A stretch of 64,000 bases of DNA from JACPFV01 sp038043245 (lineage in GTDB: Bacteria > Pseudomonadota > Gammaproteobacteria > Nevskiales > Nevskiaceae), in assembly GCA_038043245.1 (NCBI GenBank), contig JBBTCH010000010.1, positions 62,001 to 126,000 of the forward strand. The letters run 5' to 3'. The translations under genes and the position numbers were made by a program. Positions 43,303-53,220 of the stretch are shown in pieces. Below the pieces are notes generated by a model. That model was given only the letters and a program-made list of their open reading frames with translations, was not told where the DNA came from and did not search any database. Every line of letters starts with the position of its first letter. The stretch's first letter is position 1.

Positions 43303-44559
43303 TCAGCGGCTCAGCATGATCTGCACCTGCATCTCGCCGACCAGGAAGCCGAGCACGGCGCCGACCGCGATCAACATCCACTCGTCCTGCTGGAACGCCG
43401 GGCGCAGCAGCGCCTCGAATTCCTGCTCGTCGAGTTCCTGCATCTTGGTGATCAGGGTGTTGCGCACGTCCATCGCGCTTTCGGCGTATTTTTCCACGCT
43501 CTTCATCGCCACCGGCAACTGGGCGATGAGTTTTTCGGCGGTGGCACGCTTCATCGCCTGATACTTTTCGCCGCCGACGGCCATCACCACCAGCGGTTTC
43601 GCCAACCCGGCCTGCTCATCAATGTTTTTCTGCACGTGCTTCTGCACCATGGCGTAGAGCCGGTCGGACATCGGGCCCTTGAGCACCGCTTCCATGATTG
43701 CGCTCGGCGTGATGATCTCGTCGGCGATCAGCGCGCCGTATTCGGCGGACACCTGTTTGCGGCGCTTGAGGAACAAGCCCTGCCATTCGAACAGGCCGAA
43801 GAAATATTTGGTCGGCTGTTGCGGGCGAAAGATCATCTTCAGCGCCAGCCAGTCGGTGAACCAGCCGGTGAACCCGCCGAACAGCGGCATTACCCACGGT
43901 GAATGCGTCAGCGCCCAGGTCACCGCCTGCACGCAGCCGATGATGAAACCGAAATAAATTCCCGAATGCGCGATGAAGCGGAACTCGACACGTCCGACTT
44001 CCTGGAAGATGCGGTTGAGCAGTTGCTTGTCGCGGGTGAGATTGGTGACGACCATGTCCTTGAGGTCGAACACCTGGTCGAGGTTGGCCTGCATCTCGCG
44101 CATGATCGCGGTGACCATCTCCGGCGCCTCGGCCTGCACGCGCTTGATGATGCGCTGACGCAGCGCTTCGGGGATCGCTTCCCACAGGCCGGGCTGGAAA
44201 CTGGAGGCGACTTCGCGCGTGACTTCCTCGAGCGTCGCGATCATCGCCGGCTCGACTTCGCGGGCGACGCGCACCGGGTCGAGCCGGCCGAATACATCGG
44301 CCGGCGAGATCAGCCGCGTGGTCATGGTTTCGGTGGCGACCGTGGCCATGCGCGCGGCATTGCGCGGAATGATGCCCTGCCAGCCGAACAGCTTGTAGCC
44401 GAAGAGTGCCCTGTCCCAGCCGATGAACTCGATCGGCTGAAACATCATGCGGATCGCCACAAGCTTGGTGGTGTAGCCGATCACCGCCGCCACGATCGGC
44501 ATCGAAGCGTAGAGCCACCAGTTTTTGGTGACGTCGGCGCCGATCTCCGCCCAGGTCAT
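43303..44559 (-). CDS. DUF445 family membrane protein
   Basis: 418 residues. Starts with a membrane segment and GYTTKLVAIRMMFQPIEFIG, the DUF445 signature, repeated later as FTGWFTDWLALKMIFRPQQP. A long amphipathic helical middle (about residues 90-180) and a C-terminal membrane helix (LIAVGAVLGFLVGEMQVQIM) follow. Begins right after the DUF1302 stop, so the two are co-transcribed. Function unknown; a peripheral envelope role is likely. Confidence 0.88.
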   Translation of the reverse strand: MTWAEIGADVTKNWWLYASMPIVAAVIGYTTKLVAIRMMFQPIEFIGWDRALFGYKLFGWQGIIPRNAARMATVATETMTTRLISPADVFGRLDPVRVAREVEPAMIATLEEVTREVASSFQPGLWEAIPEALRQRIIKRVQAEAPEMVTAIMREMQANLDQVFDLKDMVVTNLTRDKQLLNRIFQEVGRVEFRFIAHSGIYFGFIIGCVQAVTWALTHSPWVMPLFGGFTGWFTDWLALKMIFRPQQPTKYFFGLFEWQGLFLKRRKQVSAEYGALIADEIITPSAIMEAVLKGPMSDRLYAMVQKHVQKNIDEQAGLAKPLVVMAVGGEKYQAMKRATAEKLIAQLPVAMKSVEKYAESAMDVRNTLITKMQELDEQEFEALLRPAFQQDEWMLIAVGAVLGFLVGEMQVQIMLSR

Positions 44560-46701
44560 TTAGAAGGTATAGCTCAGAGACAAGGCCAGATTATCGCGAT
44601 CCACGCGCGTGTTGTGGCGACCGCCGCCGGTGAAGATCTGGTAGACCGCGCGGCCGGAGAGGGACTCGGAGAAATTGATGTCGGTCCCCACTGAAAACTC
44701 CTTGCGGTCCTCGACGAAGTTCTGGATCGGGAACGGCGCGATGCCGCTGATGTCCCACTGCGCAATCAGCGTCGGCATGAAGTTCCAGCCGAACACCACG
44801 TCGTTGTATTCCAGCCGCGTGATCGAACGCACACCCCAGGCAAATTCGTCGGCGAAGCCGTCGGTCTGCTGGGTCGGGTTCAGGCGCCCGGTGTTGATCG
44901 AGGTGTCACCGGTGCCGTCGGCGCCGGGGCCAGCGTGGGTGCGATTGGGTCCGCCGCCCTCGAATTGCAGGACCGACTTGTCCGGCATGTCGAACACCAT
45001 GGTGCCGCCGACTTCGCCGATGAAGATGATCTGGTCCGCGCCCAGCGGATTCTCCGAGATCGCCTTGATGCCAGTGATGTCGAACTGGCCGACTTTCATG
45101 CGCTCGTAACCGAGGATCAGCTGGTTGGCCGCCACGCGGTCAATGCCGCGATAGGCCTTGAGGAAGCTCGGCACCGCGATGTCGGCGCCCGGGAACACCG
45201 AAGTGCCGAGACGCGCGACGGTCTCGGCCTGATCGGCAGGGATGACGCCCAGCACGCCCAGCAGCGCATCGGCCAGCGGATTGGCCGACAGGCCGGTCGG
45301 ATCATTCTCGATGGTGTTCGCCGGCAGCGCCGGCTGCAGCGCGGTGAAAATCACGTCGGTCAGATGCACCTGCAGCGGCACATTCGGGCGGAACGAATAT
45401 TCACCCGCAAACGACCAGCCGAAGGCGGTGGTGTTGAAGCTGGCGCCGAACATCAGGATGTCTTCGGGGTAATCCAGATAGGCCTTGAAGGTATCCAGCG
45501 GCAGCGGTTCAAGCCCCAGGCCACTCGGATTGAGCGTGCCGTTGAAGCCGAGGCAGTCCACCACTGCCGCTGCGGCGTTGAGCGAGTCGCGCGCGCAGGA
45601 ATCGTCGGTGGCGAAGGCTGCGGCGTACGGAAAACGGCTGTGGTAGTTGAGGAAGTAGAGGCCGAACTCGGTACCGTCGTTCAAGTCCTTGGCGAAGTAG
45701 TTGAGGCGGAGTCCGTACTGGCCGCCGCCCGGGGGTTCATTCGCCGGCAGCAGATAAGTGGTGCCACTGGTGCTGGAAACCGCACCGATGGTGTTGTACT
45801 GGCCGTGCGCGGTCTCGCGCCGGAACGGGTCTTCGCCGAACTGGCCGAGCGAGATCATCGCGTAGTCGCCGCCGATCAGATCGTTGTCGGCAAAGAAGCT
45901 GCCGCGCGGATCAGGCACCACCGGCTTCCAGCCGAACTGATAAACGATTTCAGTCGTCAGGCCCTCGAACAGATCGGTCGACAGCAGGATCACGGGCACC
46001 GGCTGGAAAATCTCGCCGATGTCCACGCCGGGCATGCGGAACAGCGCCGCGTTGGGCGGATTGATCTCGGACAGCGAATTGAGCGCCACCAGCGTGCTTT
46101 CACCCCAGCGTACCGACTGCTGGCCAATGGAGATCGCGGCACGGCGCTCGCCACCCCATTCGAAGCTGTACTGGATGTAGGCGTCGAGCAGATTGGCGCC
46201 AAAGGCGAACTCGCGACTGAGCTTGTCTGGCCGCACGCTGGTCGCTGGCTGCAGGAAATCGTCAGCATGGCGCTCTTCATACTGGTGATTGAGCGGGTCG
46301 TAAAAACCCACGCCCTTGACGCGGAACAGCACGTCTTTCCAGGTGATCGAGAGATCGGCGGCGATTTTGTTGTTGGCGGCAACGATGTCGTACTGGTCGT
46401 AGTTGAGCACGCCGTCATCGGCATTGACGCCGGAAAAAGCACCGGCCGCGTTCACCAGCCGCAGATTGGGCTCGGGATCGCCATTGATGGAAATACAGGT
46501 GTCGGGACACAGGTTCTTCTGGCCGGGCACCGCCTGCTTGCTGATCAGGTTGATGTCCTGCGGCTCCATGCGCATGGCGATGCCGGTGCTGATACGGCTC
46601 TTGAGCGAGCCGGTGATGCCGAAATAGTCGAACTCGAAGGCCTGAACGCCGCCGGAAACCGGCAGCACGGCCAGTGCCAGCAACAGTGCTCGTGAACGCA
46701 T
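44560..46701 (-). CDS. DUF1302 family outer-membrane protein
   Basis: 713 residues with a cleavable signal peptide (RALLLALAVLPVSGGVQA) and a C-terminal Phe in LALSLSYTF, as for beta-barrel proteins. QQSVRWGESTLVALNSLSEI and NPPNAALFRMPG are the DUF1302 core. Such proteins accompany degradation of steroids, terpenes, phenols or long-chain compounds, often with DUF1329 proteins (none here). GGGGGAGAC precedes the ATG. Divergent from the AraC-type regulator at 46827, which may control it. Confidence 0.88.
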   Translation of the reverse strand: MRSRALLLALAVLPVSGGVQAFEFDYFGITGSLKSRISTGIAMRMEPQDINLISKQAVPGQKNLCPDTCISINGDPEPNLRLVNAAGAFSGVNADDGVLNYDQYDIVAANNKIAADLSITWKDVLFRVKGVGFYDPLNHQYEERHADDFLQPATSVRPDKLSREFAFGANLLDAYIQYSFEWGGERRAAISIGQQSVRWGESTLVALNSLSEINPPNAALFRMPGVDIGEIFQPVPVILLSTDLFEGLTTEIVYQFGWKPVVPDPRGSFFADNDLIGGDYAMISLGQFGEDPFRRETAHGQYNTIGAVSSTSGTTYLLPANEPPGGGQYGLRLNYFAKDLNDGTEFGLYFLNYHSRFPYAAAFATDDSCARDSLNAAAAVVDCLGFNGTLNPSGLGLEPLPLDTFKAYLDYPEDILMFGASFNTTAFGWSFAGEYSFRPNVPLQVHLTDVIFTALQPALPANTIENDPTGLSANPLADALLGVLGVIPADQAETVARLGTSVFPGADIAVPSFLKAYRGIDRVAANQLILGYERMKVGQFDITGIKAISENPLGADQIIFIGEVGGTMVFDMPDKSVLQFEGGGPNRTHAGPGADGTGDTSINTGRLNPTQQTDGFADEFAWGVRSITRLEYNDVVFGWNFMPTLIAQWDISGIAPFPIQNFVEDRKEFSVGTDINFSESLSGRAVYQIFTGGGRHNTRVDRDNLALSLSYTF

Positions 46702-46826
46702 GTCTCCCCCTGCTTATTTTTTATTGCGTCACCAATAGTATGCGCCTGACCCTCGCACCTGCCCATTGACTGGGCCGTGACCGCCGTGTGTCTCTACGGC
46801 AAACTAAGTGAATAACCGAGGTGAGG

Positions 46827-47843
46827 ATGAAGGATTCCGGCATGCTGCTGCAGATCGTCCACCAAGGCATGGTCAAGGCCGGGCTGGACGTGCAGGCGAT
46901 CTATCACCGCCTCGGCTACGACGCCGAGAAACTGCCGCTGCATCAATTGCGTACGCAGCACCAGATGCAGGCGTTCTTCTGGCAGACCGTCGAGTCGGTC
47001 ACCGGCGATCTCGATGTCGGCCTGCACCTATGCCCGCACCTGCCGGCGTTTCACGGCGAGGTGCTGGAATACCTGATGTTCAGCAGCCCGACGCTGGGTG
47101 AAGGCGCGACGCGCGCGCTCAAATATCTGCGGCTGGTCAGCGATGCCCTGAATGTGCAGATCATCAGTGACGCGCAAGGCGCACGCGCTGTGGTCGCATC
47201 CACCGCCATGCAGGCGCCGCAGCTGCGCCACACCGAAATCTGCGTGATCTATGAACTGATCCAGTTCATGCGCGCCATCAGCGAAAACCGGTATCGCGTG
47301 CAGCAGATCCGCCTGCATTGCAGCCGCCGCGCACCGCAGAAGGAATACGAAAAAATATTCGGCTGCCCGGTGACGTTCGATGCCCCGGCGTCGGAGATCT
47401 GGTTCGACCCCGCGCTATTGGCCTACCGCTCACCGCGCTACGACGCCGATCTGTTCAAGCTGCACGAGGAACTGGCGGAAAAACGCCTGTCGGCGATCAA
47501 GCGGCAGGACCTGATCGAGCGCATCCGCGCGATCCTCGCCAAGAAACTGGAGGTCGAGACCTGCGAGCTGGAAAGTGTCGCGCGCGAACTCGGCCTGCCG
47601 CCGCGACGCCTGCGCTTCGAACTGTCGCGCGCCGGCACCAGCTTCAGCGAAGTGGTCGAAGGCTTCCGCTATGCGCTGGCGCGCAAGCTGCTGGGCAAAA
47701 CCAGTGAACCGATCGAGCACATCGTCTATCTCACCGGCTTTTCTGAACCCAGCACCTTCTATCGTGCGTTCAAGCGCTGGTCAGGGATGACACCGGTGCA
47801 GTTTCGCGAGCAGAAAAAATTGAAGAGCAACCGGGCTATTTAA
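46827..47843 (+). CDS. AraC family transcriptional regulator (OruR/ArgR-like N-domain)
   Basis: 338 residues from ATG 46827 with GAGG just upstream; a GTG at 46821 is also possible. The N-terminal 200 residues match the arabinose-binding-like domain of regulators such as OruR, and the C-terminal 100 contain two helix-turn-helix motifs (ESVARELGLPPRRLRFELSR and IEHIVYLTGFSEPSTFYRAF). Divergent from DUF1302 with 125 bp between them, the usual position for a regulator acting on that operon. Confidence 0.88.
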   Translation: MKDSGMLLQIVHQGMVKAGLDVQAIYHRLGYDAEKLPLHQLRTQHQMQAFFWQTVESVTGDLDVGLHLCPHLPAFHGEVLEYLMFSSPTLGEGATRALKYLRLVSDALNVQIISDAQGARAVVASTAMQAPQLRHTEICVIYELIQFMRAISENRYRVQQIRLHCSRRAPQKEYEKIFGCPVTFDAPASEIWFDPALLAYRSPRYDADLFKLHEELAEKRLSAIKRQDLIERIRAILAKKLEVETCELESVARELGLPPRRLRFELSRAGTSFSEVVEGFRYALARKLLGKTSEPIEHIVYLTGFSEPSTFYRAFKRWSGMTPVQFREQKKLKSNRAI

Positions 47844-47995
47844 GCCAGTCTCCGATCACCTGATTGAACAGGTGCAAACATGGAAATCGCTGACGTGCGA
47901 AAAGACTTGTGGGGCAAGCTCGGTTATCGGCACATTTTGTATACCGCGCATCTTTCGCTGACCATCGGAAAACAGCCCGAAACAGGGCTATGCGC

Positions 47996-48754
47996 TTAAC
48001 CGATTTTCAGACTCAACATCCCAATCGAACCCATCACCACGCGGTCATTGAACACGGACAAGGGCTCAGCAGCGTCCTGTTGCGCCAATACGTACAGCAG
48101 CGGCAGGTAGTGCTCCGGCGTCGGGATCGCCAGCCGGATTTCCGGGTCCAGGCCCTGCCAATCCGCCAGCGCCTCGTGGTCGCGGGTTTCGACGGCGCGA
48201 CGCAGGCGGTCGTTGATCCGCTGCGCCCAGTCAAAACCAGCGTCCGTGTGAAATTGCATCAGCCGCAGGTTGTGCACAAGGTTGCCGCTGCCGAGAATCA
48301 GCACACCTTCGTCGCGCAACGGTCTTAGTTTCTGCGCCAGTGCGGTATGCCAGCGCCCGGGCTGGCTCGTGTCGAGGCTGAACTGCACCACCGGAATGTC
48401 CGCTGCGGGGCGCATCGGCCGCAGCACGCTCCAGACGCCGTGATCGAACCCGCGCTGCGCGTCTAACTTCGCACCGGTCAACTCCGCAACTCGCTGCGCC
48501 AGTGCTGGCGCACCCGGCGCGGGGTATTGCACGTCGAACAGCGCCTGTGGAAACCCGTGGAAATCGTGAATCGTTTCGGGTGCCGGATGCGCGGCGGCGA
48601 AAGCGCCACGGGTTTCCCAATGCGCCGAGATGCACAGGATCGCTCGCGGTTTCGGCATTGCCGCCATCACGGCTCGCCAGCCACGCGAGAATTCGTTGTC
48701 CTCGATGGCGTTCATCGGCGAGCCGTGGCCGATGAACAGCGCCGGCATTCTCAT
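47996..48754 (-). CDS. DODA-type extradiol ring-opening dioxygenase (YgiD-like)
   Basis: 252 residues from ATG 48754, overlapping the upstream hydrolase stop (ATGA). Metal ligands: His in FIGHGSPM, His in ISAHWET, and GSGNLVHNLRLM; PTPEHYLPLLYVLA is a further signature. Related enzymes open catechol-like rings such as DOPA; the true substrate here is unknown. Third gene of a three-gene operon. Confidence 0.9.
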   Translation of the reverse strand: MRMPALFIGHGSPMNAIEDNEFSRGWRAVMAAMPKPRAILCISAHWETRGAFAAAHPAPETIHDFHGFPQALFDVQYPAPGAPALAQRVAELTGAKLDAQRGFDHGVWSVLRPMRPAADIPVVQFSLDTSQPGRWHTALAQKLRPLRDEGVLILGSGNLVHNLRLMQFHTDAGFDWAQRINDRLRRAVETRDHEALADWQGLDPEIRLAIPTPEHYLPLLYVLAQQDAAEPLSVFNDRVVMGSIGMLSLKIG

Positions 48755-49539
48755 CCGTTCTTCGTCAGCCACTCGCCGATGACACGATTGAATTCATCCG
48801 GCTTCTGCACCATCACCCAATGGCCGGTGTCCATCTCAACCACCGCGTTACCGGGCCTGGCGCGCAGCCAATCCAGCCAGGACTGCGCATGAAACATCAC
48901 CGGCTTGCGTCGCGCGTACATGAACATGAACGGGAACGGCGGCTCCAGCGCGACAACCTCATTGCCGGGCTTGCGGCGGCCGAACCAGACCAGCCAGTAG
49001 GGATAGGCCATGTTGGCGTGGATGCGGTCGGTGTCGAGCCGGTAGCCCAGCGCGCGCGCCATGAAGCGGTTGATGGCGGCACCGATGCGTCCACCGATCT
49101 TCCAGGCCAGCGCCAGGGTCAGCTGATAACCGAGGATCATCAGCCCGCTCAGGACCGTGACCGACTTTTCCAGCGACTTCGGATCGCCGACATCCACGCA
49201 GACCATCTTCTTGATCAGCTGCGGATGCCGCATCGCAAACTGGCCACCGAAGAAACAGCCCCAGTCGTGCACCAGCAACAGCACCGGCTTGCCGCCATGC
49301 ACCTGCACGCAGATCTGGCGGAATATTTCGGTCAACTCGGCAATCGTGTAGGCGCGCGAGCCGCCGGGCTCGTAACCCGGCAACTCGAAACATACGCAGC
49401 GATAGCGCGTTTTGAAATGCGCGACGGTGGAATCCCACACCCGATGCGTATCCGGCCAGCCGTGAATCATCACCAGAGTGTCCGCGCCATCCCCCTCGAT
49501 GTGGACATCCACACCAGCGATTTTCGTGATGGTGCTCAT
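48751..49539 (-). CDS. Alpha/beta hydrolase, epoxide hydrolase-like
   Basis: 262 residues. HGWPDTHRVWD provides the oxyanion motif, Asp92 in VHDWGCFFGG is the nucleophile in the position typical of epoxide hydrolases and dehalogenases, and His in DTGHWVMV closes the triad. No signal peptide. It overlaps the FadH-type gene upstream and the dioxygenase downstream by 4 nt each, so the three form one translationally coupled unit. Confidence 0.85.
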   Translation of the reverse strand: MSTITKIAGVDVHIEGDGADTLVMIHGWPDTHRVWDSTVAHFKTRYRCVCFELPGYEPGGSRAYTIAELTEIFRQICVQVHGGKPVLLLVHDWGCFFGGQFAMRHPQLIKKMVCVDVGDPKSLEKSVTVLSGLMILGYQLTLALAWKIGGRIGAAINRFMARALGYRLDTDRIHANMAYPYWLVWFGRRKPGNEVVALEPPFPFMFMYARRKPVMFHAQSWLDWLRARPGNAVVEMDTGHWVMVQKPDEFNRVIGEWLTKNG

Positions 49540-51572
49540 AGCATCGCCGCCAAGCGGCTAGCCTGATTGATGGCGCGTTTCGCATCCAGCTCAGCAGCGA
49601 CATCGGCGCCGCCAATCAGGTGCGTCTTCACGCCGGCGGCGTTTAGCGGCGCCTGCAGTTCGCGCAAAGGCTCCTGACCGGTGCACAACACGATGGTGTC
49701 GACTTCGAGCAGTGTCGGCTTCTCGCGTTTCTCGCCGAAGCTGATGTGCAATCCGCGCTCATCAATGGCGTGGTAGTTGACGCCGCCAAGCATCTCGACG
49801 TTCTTCATCTTCAAGGCGCTGCGATGGATCCAGCCGGTGGTTTTGCCCAGGCCCTTGCCGAGTGCGCTGGCCTTGCGCTGTAACAGCGTGATCTGCCGCG
49901 CCGGTGGTGCGATTTGCGGCTTGGTCACGCCGCCGCGGGTTTTCGCCGGATCGGTCACGCCCCATTCCTTCATCCACAAACCGAGATCCAGCGTCGGCGA
50001 ATGGCCTTCGTACAGCAGGTATTCCGAGACGTCGAAGCCGATGCCGCCGGCGCCGACCACCGCAACCCGCTTGCCCACCGATTTCTTGTGCAACAACACG
50101 TCCACGTACGACATTACTTTGGGATTGCCGTCCTGGCCCTGAATCTTCGGGCTGCGCGGCGTCACACCGGTGGCGATCAACACCTCGTCGAACTTTTGCT
50201 TGACCAGATCATCGGCGCTGACGCGCTGGTTCAGGTGCAACTTCACGCCCGTGAGCTGGATCTTGCGGCGGAAATAACGCAGGGTTTCTTCGAACTCCTC
50301 CTTGCCGGGGATGCGCTTGGCCATGTTGAACTGGCCGCCGATGTCGCCCGCGCCATCGAACAGATGCACCTCGTGGCCACGCTCGGCCAGCACAGTTGAC
50401 GCCGCCAGCCCCGCAGGGCCGGCGCCGACCACGGCGAAGCGTTTTTTCTGTTTCGTCGGCTCGTAGTTCAGCTCGGTTTCGTGACAGGCGCGCGGATTCA
50501 CCAGACAGCTCGCGGTCTTCATCTTGAACGTGTGGTCGAGGCAGGCCTGGTTGCAGGCGATGCAGGTGTTGATCTCGTCGGCACGGCCTTCGGCAGCCTT
50601 CTTCACGAACTCGGCGTCGGCGAGAAACGGCCGCGCCATCGACACCATGTCGGCATCGCCATCCGCGAGGATCTTGTCAGCGACGTCCGGCGCATTGATG
50701 CGGTTCGTCGTGCACAGCGGAATCTTCACCTCAGACTTGAGCTTCTTCGTCACCCAGGCAAACGCGCCGCGCGGCACGCTGGTGGCAATGGTCGGTACCC
50801 GCGCCTCGTGCCAGCCGATGCCGGTGTTGATGATCGTCGCGCCGGCCTTCTCGATGGCTTTCGCCAGCATCACCACTTCGTCCCAGGTCTGGCCGTCGGG
50901 AATCAGATCGAGCATGGACAGGCGATAGATGATGATGAAGTCCTTGCCCACCGCCTCGCGCGTGCGTCGCACGATCTCCACTGGCAGGCGCATGCGGTTC
51001 TCGAACGACCCGCCCCATTCATCCTTGCGCTTGTTGACGTGGGTGACGAGGAACTGGTTGATGAAATAGCCCTCGCTGCCCATCACCTCAACGCCGTCGT
51101 AGCCACCTTCGCGCGCAAGCTTGGCGCAGCGCACGTAGGCACTGATCTGTTTCTCGACGCCACTGGATGAAATCTCGCGCGGCCGGAACGGCGAGATCGG
51201 CGACTTCACCGCCGAGGCCGAAATCGCCAGCGGGTGATAACCGTAGCGGCCGGCGTGGAGGATTTGCAGCGCGATCTTGGCCTTGCCCTCGCCATGCACC
51301 GCGTCAGTGATGACGCGGTGCGCGCGCGCGGACGAACTCGTCGCAAGCGTACCGGCGAACGGCGACACCCAGCCGGCGACGTTGGGCGCGAAGCCGCCGG
51401 TGACGATCAGGCCGACGCCGCCGCGCGAGCGCTCGCCGAAGTAGCGCGCCAACCGCGGGAAATGTTTCTTACGGTCCTCCAGTCCCGTGTGCATCGAACC
51501 CATCAGCACGCGGTTTTCGAGTTGGGTGAAGCCGAGGTCAAGGGGCTTGAGCAGATGGGGGTAGCTGGACAT
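49536..51572 (-). CDS. fadH: 2,4-dienoyl-CoA reductase (FadH-type, old yellow enzyme fusion)
   Basis: 678 residues, three-domain flavoenzyme. Residues 1-360 form an FMN-binding TIM barrel (LQILHAGRYGYHP, GSEGYFINQFL). A 4Fe-4S cluster site follows as CIACNQACLDHTFKMKTASC. The C-terminal half binds FAD and NADPH (FAVVGAGPAGLAASTVLAER, VAVVGAGGIGFDVSEYL). Reduces 2,4-dienoyl-CoA during breakdown of unsaturated fatty acids; close relatives act on other enones, so the exact substrate could differ. Confidence 0.92.
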   Translation of the reverse strand: MSSYPHLLKPLDLGFTQLENRVLMGSMHTGLEDRKKHFPRLARYFGERSRGGVGLIVTGGFAPNVAGWVSPFAGTLATSSSARAHRVITDAVHGEGKAKIALQILHAGRYGYHPLAISASAVKSPISPFRPREISSSGVEKQISAYVRCAKLAREGGYDGVEVMGSEGYFINQFLVTHVNKRKDEWGGSFENRMRLPVEIVRRTREAVGKDFIIIYRLSMLDLIPDGQTWDEVVMLAKAIEKAGATIINTGIGWHEARVPTIATSVPRGAFAWVTKKLKSEVKIPLCTTNRINAPDVADKILADGDADMVSMARPFLADAEFVKKAAEGRADEINTCIACNQACLDHTFKMKTASCLVNPRACHETELNYEPTKQKKRFAVVGAGPAGLAASTVLAERGHEVHLFDGAGDIGGQFNMAKRIPGKEEFEETLRYFRRKIQLTGVKLHLNQRVSADDLVKQKFDEVLIATGVTPRSPKIQGQDGNPKVMSYVDVLLHKKSVGKRVAVVGAGGIGFDVSEYLLYEGHSPTLDLGLWMKEWGVTDPAKTRGGVTKPQIAPPARQITLLQRKASALGKGLGKTTGWIHRSALKMKNVEMLGGVNYHAIDERGLHISFGEKREKPTLLEVDTIVLCTGQEPLRELQAPLNAAGVKTHLIGGADVAAELDAKRAINQASRLAAML

Positions 51573-51712
51573 GGAAGTCTGGCGTCGGTGAGAAGTCGAG
51601 CGCGGATATTAACGAGGCTGCGGCGGCTGTGCGGACATTTGCCGCTGTCGCAACGGCGAGCACGGTAATAGGCACTACCGCTATATTCAGCGCAGTCAAT
51701 CAGGAGCAAGAA

Positions 51713-52555
51713 ATGTCTTTGGTCCCCGCCCAGTCCAATCGCTTCAAGCACGGCGAACACTGGCTCGCCTACGAGATCTACGGTGAATCCGGCACGCCGT
51801 TCCTGCTGTTACACGGCATCCTGCTCGACTCTCACGTCAACCGCGAACTGGCGCAGAGATTCGCCAGCGAAGGATTCAAGGTGATCCTGCTCGACCTACT
51901 CGGACATGGAAACAGCGACAAGCCCACCGACCCGACCGAATACCGCAACGAATTCTTCGCCGAGCAGGTGGTCGCCTGCTTGGATCACCTCGGCATCCGT
52001 CAGGCCATCGTCGGTGGCGTATCGCTGGGTGCCATCGTCACCCTGCAGGCAGCCGCGATTGCGCCGCAACGCATCAAGGCGATGTTCCTGGAGATGCCGG
52101 TGATGGAATGGTCGACGCCATTTGCGGCCGTGCTGCTGACGCCAGTGCTGACGGTGGTGCGCTGGGCCAAACTGGTTTACCGACCCTTCACGCACTTTCT
52201 GAAGAAACTGCCGCGCCCGAACAAAGGCTGGGCGGTGAGCGTGCTCAACGCCGCGTCCGCCGACCCCGATGTCACCAGCGCGATCCTGCACGGCATCCTA
52301 GTCGGACCGGTGGTGCCTACCGCCAAACAACGCCGCGCCATGACGATGCCGACGCTGGTCATCGGCCATCGCGGCGACAAGCTGCACGCGCACGAAGACG
52401 CGCACGTGCTGGCCGGCCAATTGCCGAACGCGCAGCTGCTCAATGCGACTTCCATTCTGGAGCTGCGCAGCAAACCCGAACGCCTGATGCCGGAGATCCT
52501 CGAGTTCCTGCGTTCAGTTTCCGCTGAAACAAACCTGAAATCAGCCGCTGGCTAA
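51713..52555 (+). CDS. Alpha/beta hydrolase
   Basis: 280 residues from ATG 51713, preceded by AGGAGC. LLLHGILLDSHVN (oxyanion), GHGNSDKP and nucleophile elbow GVSLGA (Ser104) are clear. HRGDKLHAHEDA supplies the acid, but the C-terminal His is less obvious. No signal peptide. Divergent from the fadH operon with about 140 bp between. Confidence 0.85.
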   Translation: MSLVPAQSNRFKHGEHWLAYEIYGESGTPFLLLHGILLDSHVNRELAQRFASEGFKVILLDLLGHGNSDKPTDPTEYRNEFFAEQVVACLDHLGIRQAIVGGVSLGAIVTLQAAAIAPQRIKAMFLEMPVMEWSTPFAAVLLTPVLTVVRWAKLVYRPFTHFLKKLPRPNKGWAVSVLNAASADPDVTSAILHGILVGPVVPTAKQRRAMTMPTLVIGHRGDKLHAHEDAHVLAGQLPNAQLLNATSILELRSKPERLMPEILEFLRSVSAETNLKSAAG

Positions 52556-52596
52556 AACTTGCTCTTTACCTCGCACCTTCTGCAAGATGGTACGCA

Positions 52597-53169
52597 ATGA
52601 GTACCGTCACCATCCCGCACATCCTTAAACTCGACTCGGGCGGTCTGCCGGTGTCGTGGATCACGTGGCAAACCGCCGCCACGCTGTATGCGCGCGAGCG
52701 TGTGGTGTGGGAAGCGGGCGAAGAACGCTTCGTGCTGCACGGTGGCACCTGCGCGCGCACCGGCACTCAGTCCACGCTCAAGATCGGTTCGATCGTCGCG
52801 GTCGCCGACCGCTCCAAACGCTTTACGCGCGGCGTGCCGCTGCTGACCAACCGCACCCTGTTCCAGCGCGACAAGAATCTGTGTCTGTACTGCGGCGACC
52901 TGTTCCCGGCCTCGCAGTTGACGCGCGACCACGTCATCCCCGCCTCGCGCGGTGGCGACAGCGTGTGGGAAAACTGCGTCACCGCCTGCAAGCGCTGCAA
53001 CCAGGTCAAGGACGACCGCACGCCGGAAGAAGCCAACATGAAGCTGCTGGCGATTCCGTACACGCCGAATCTGGCCGAGTATCTGATCCTGCAGAACCGC
53101 AGAATCCTCGCAGATCAAATGTCGTTCCTGCTGGCGTTCGCGCGCAAGCACAAAACGGTCAGACGCTAG
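52597..53169 (+). CDS. HNH endonuclease family protein
   Basis: 190 residues. The C-terminal half has LCLYCGDLFPASQLTRDHV (zinc Cys pair and catalytic DH), SRGGDSVWENCVTACKRCNQ (Asn and second Cys pair) and DDRTPEEANMKL, the complete HNH fold. The N-terminal 70 residues resemble HNH proteins of free-standing type. No neighbouring toxin or phage genes; perhaps a housekeeping nuclease or degraded mobile element component. Confidence 0.88.
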   Translation: MSTVTIPHILKLDSGGLPVSWITWQTAATLYARERVVWEAGEERFVLHGGTCARTGTQSTLKIGSIVAVADRSKRFTRGVPLLTNRTLFQRDKNLCLYCGDLFPASQLTRDHVIPASRGGDSVWENCVTACKRCNQVKDDRTPEEANMKLLAIPYTPNLAEYLILQNRRILADQMSFLLAFARKHKTVRR

Positions 53170-53220
53170 TTCAGTTCGCCATCGCGCCATCAGAGCGCGG
53201 GGCTCCATGAGGAGAAAGGC

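Noticed and set aside
44935..46695. 586-codon plus-strand frame across the DUF1302 gene
   Set aside because: Antisense to a protein with signal peptide, barrel end and family motifs; low-complexity product without homology-like patterns.
47880..47999. 39-codon plus-strand frame between the AraC gene and the dioxygenase gene
   Set aside because: No ribosome site, overlaps the end of the dioxygenase gene and shows no recognisable motif; possible but unsupported.
52597..53169. HNH gene as part of a defence system or homing element
   Set aside because: No methylase, toxin, intron or phage gene beside it; a free-standing HNH protein is the simpler reading.
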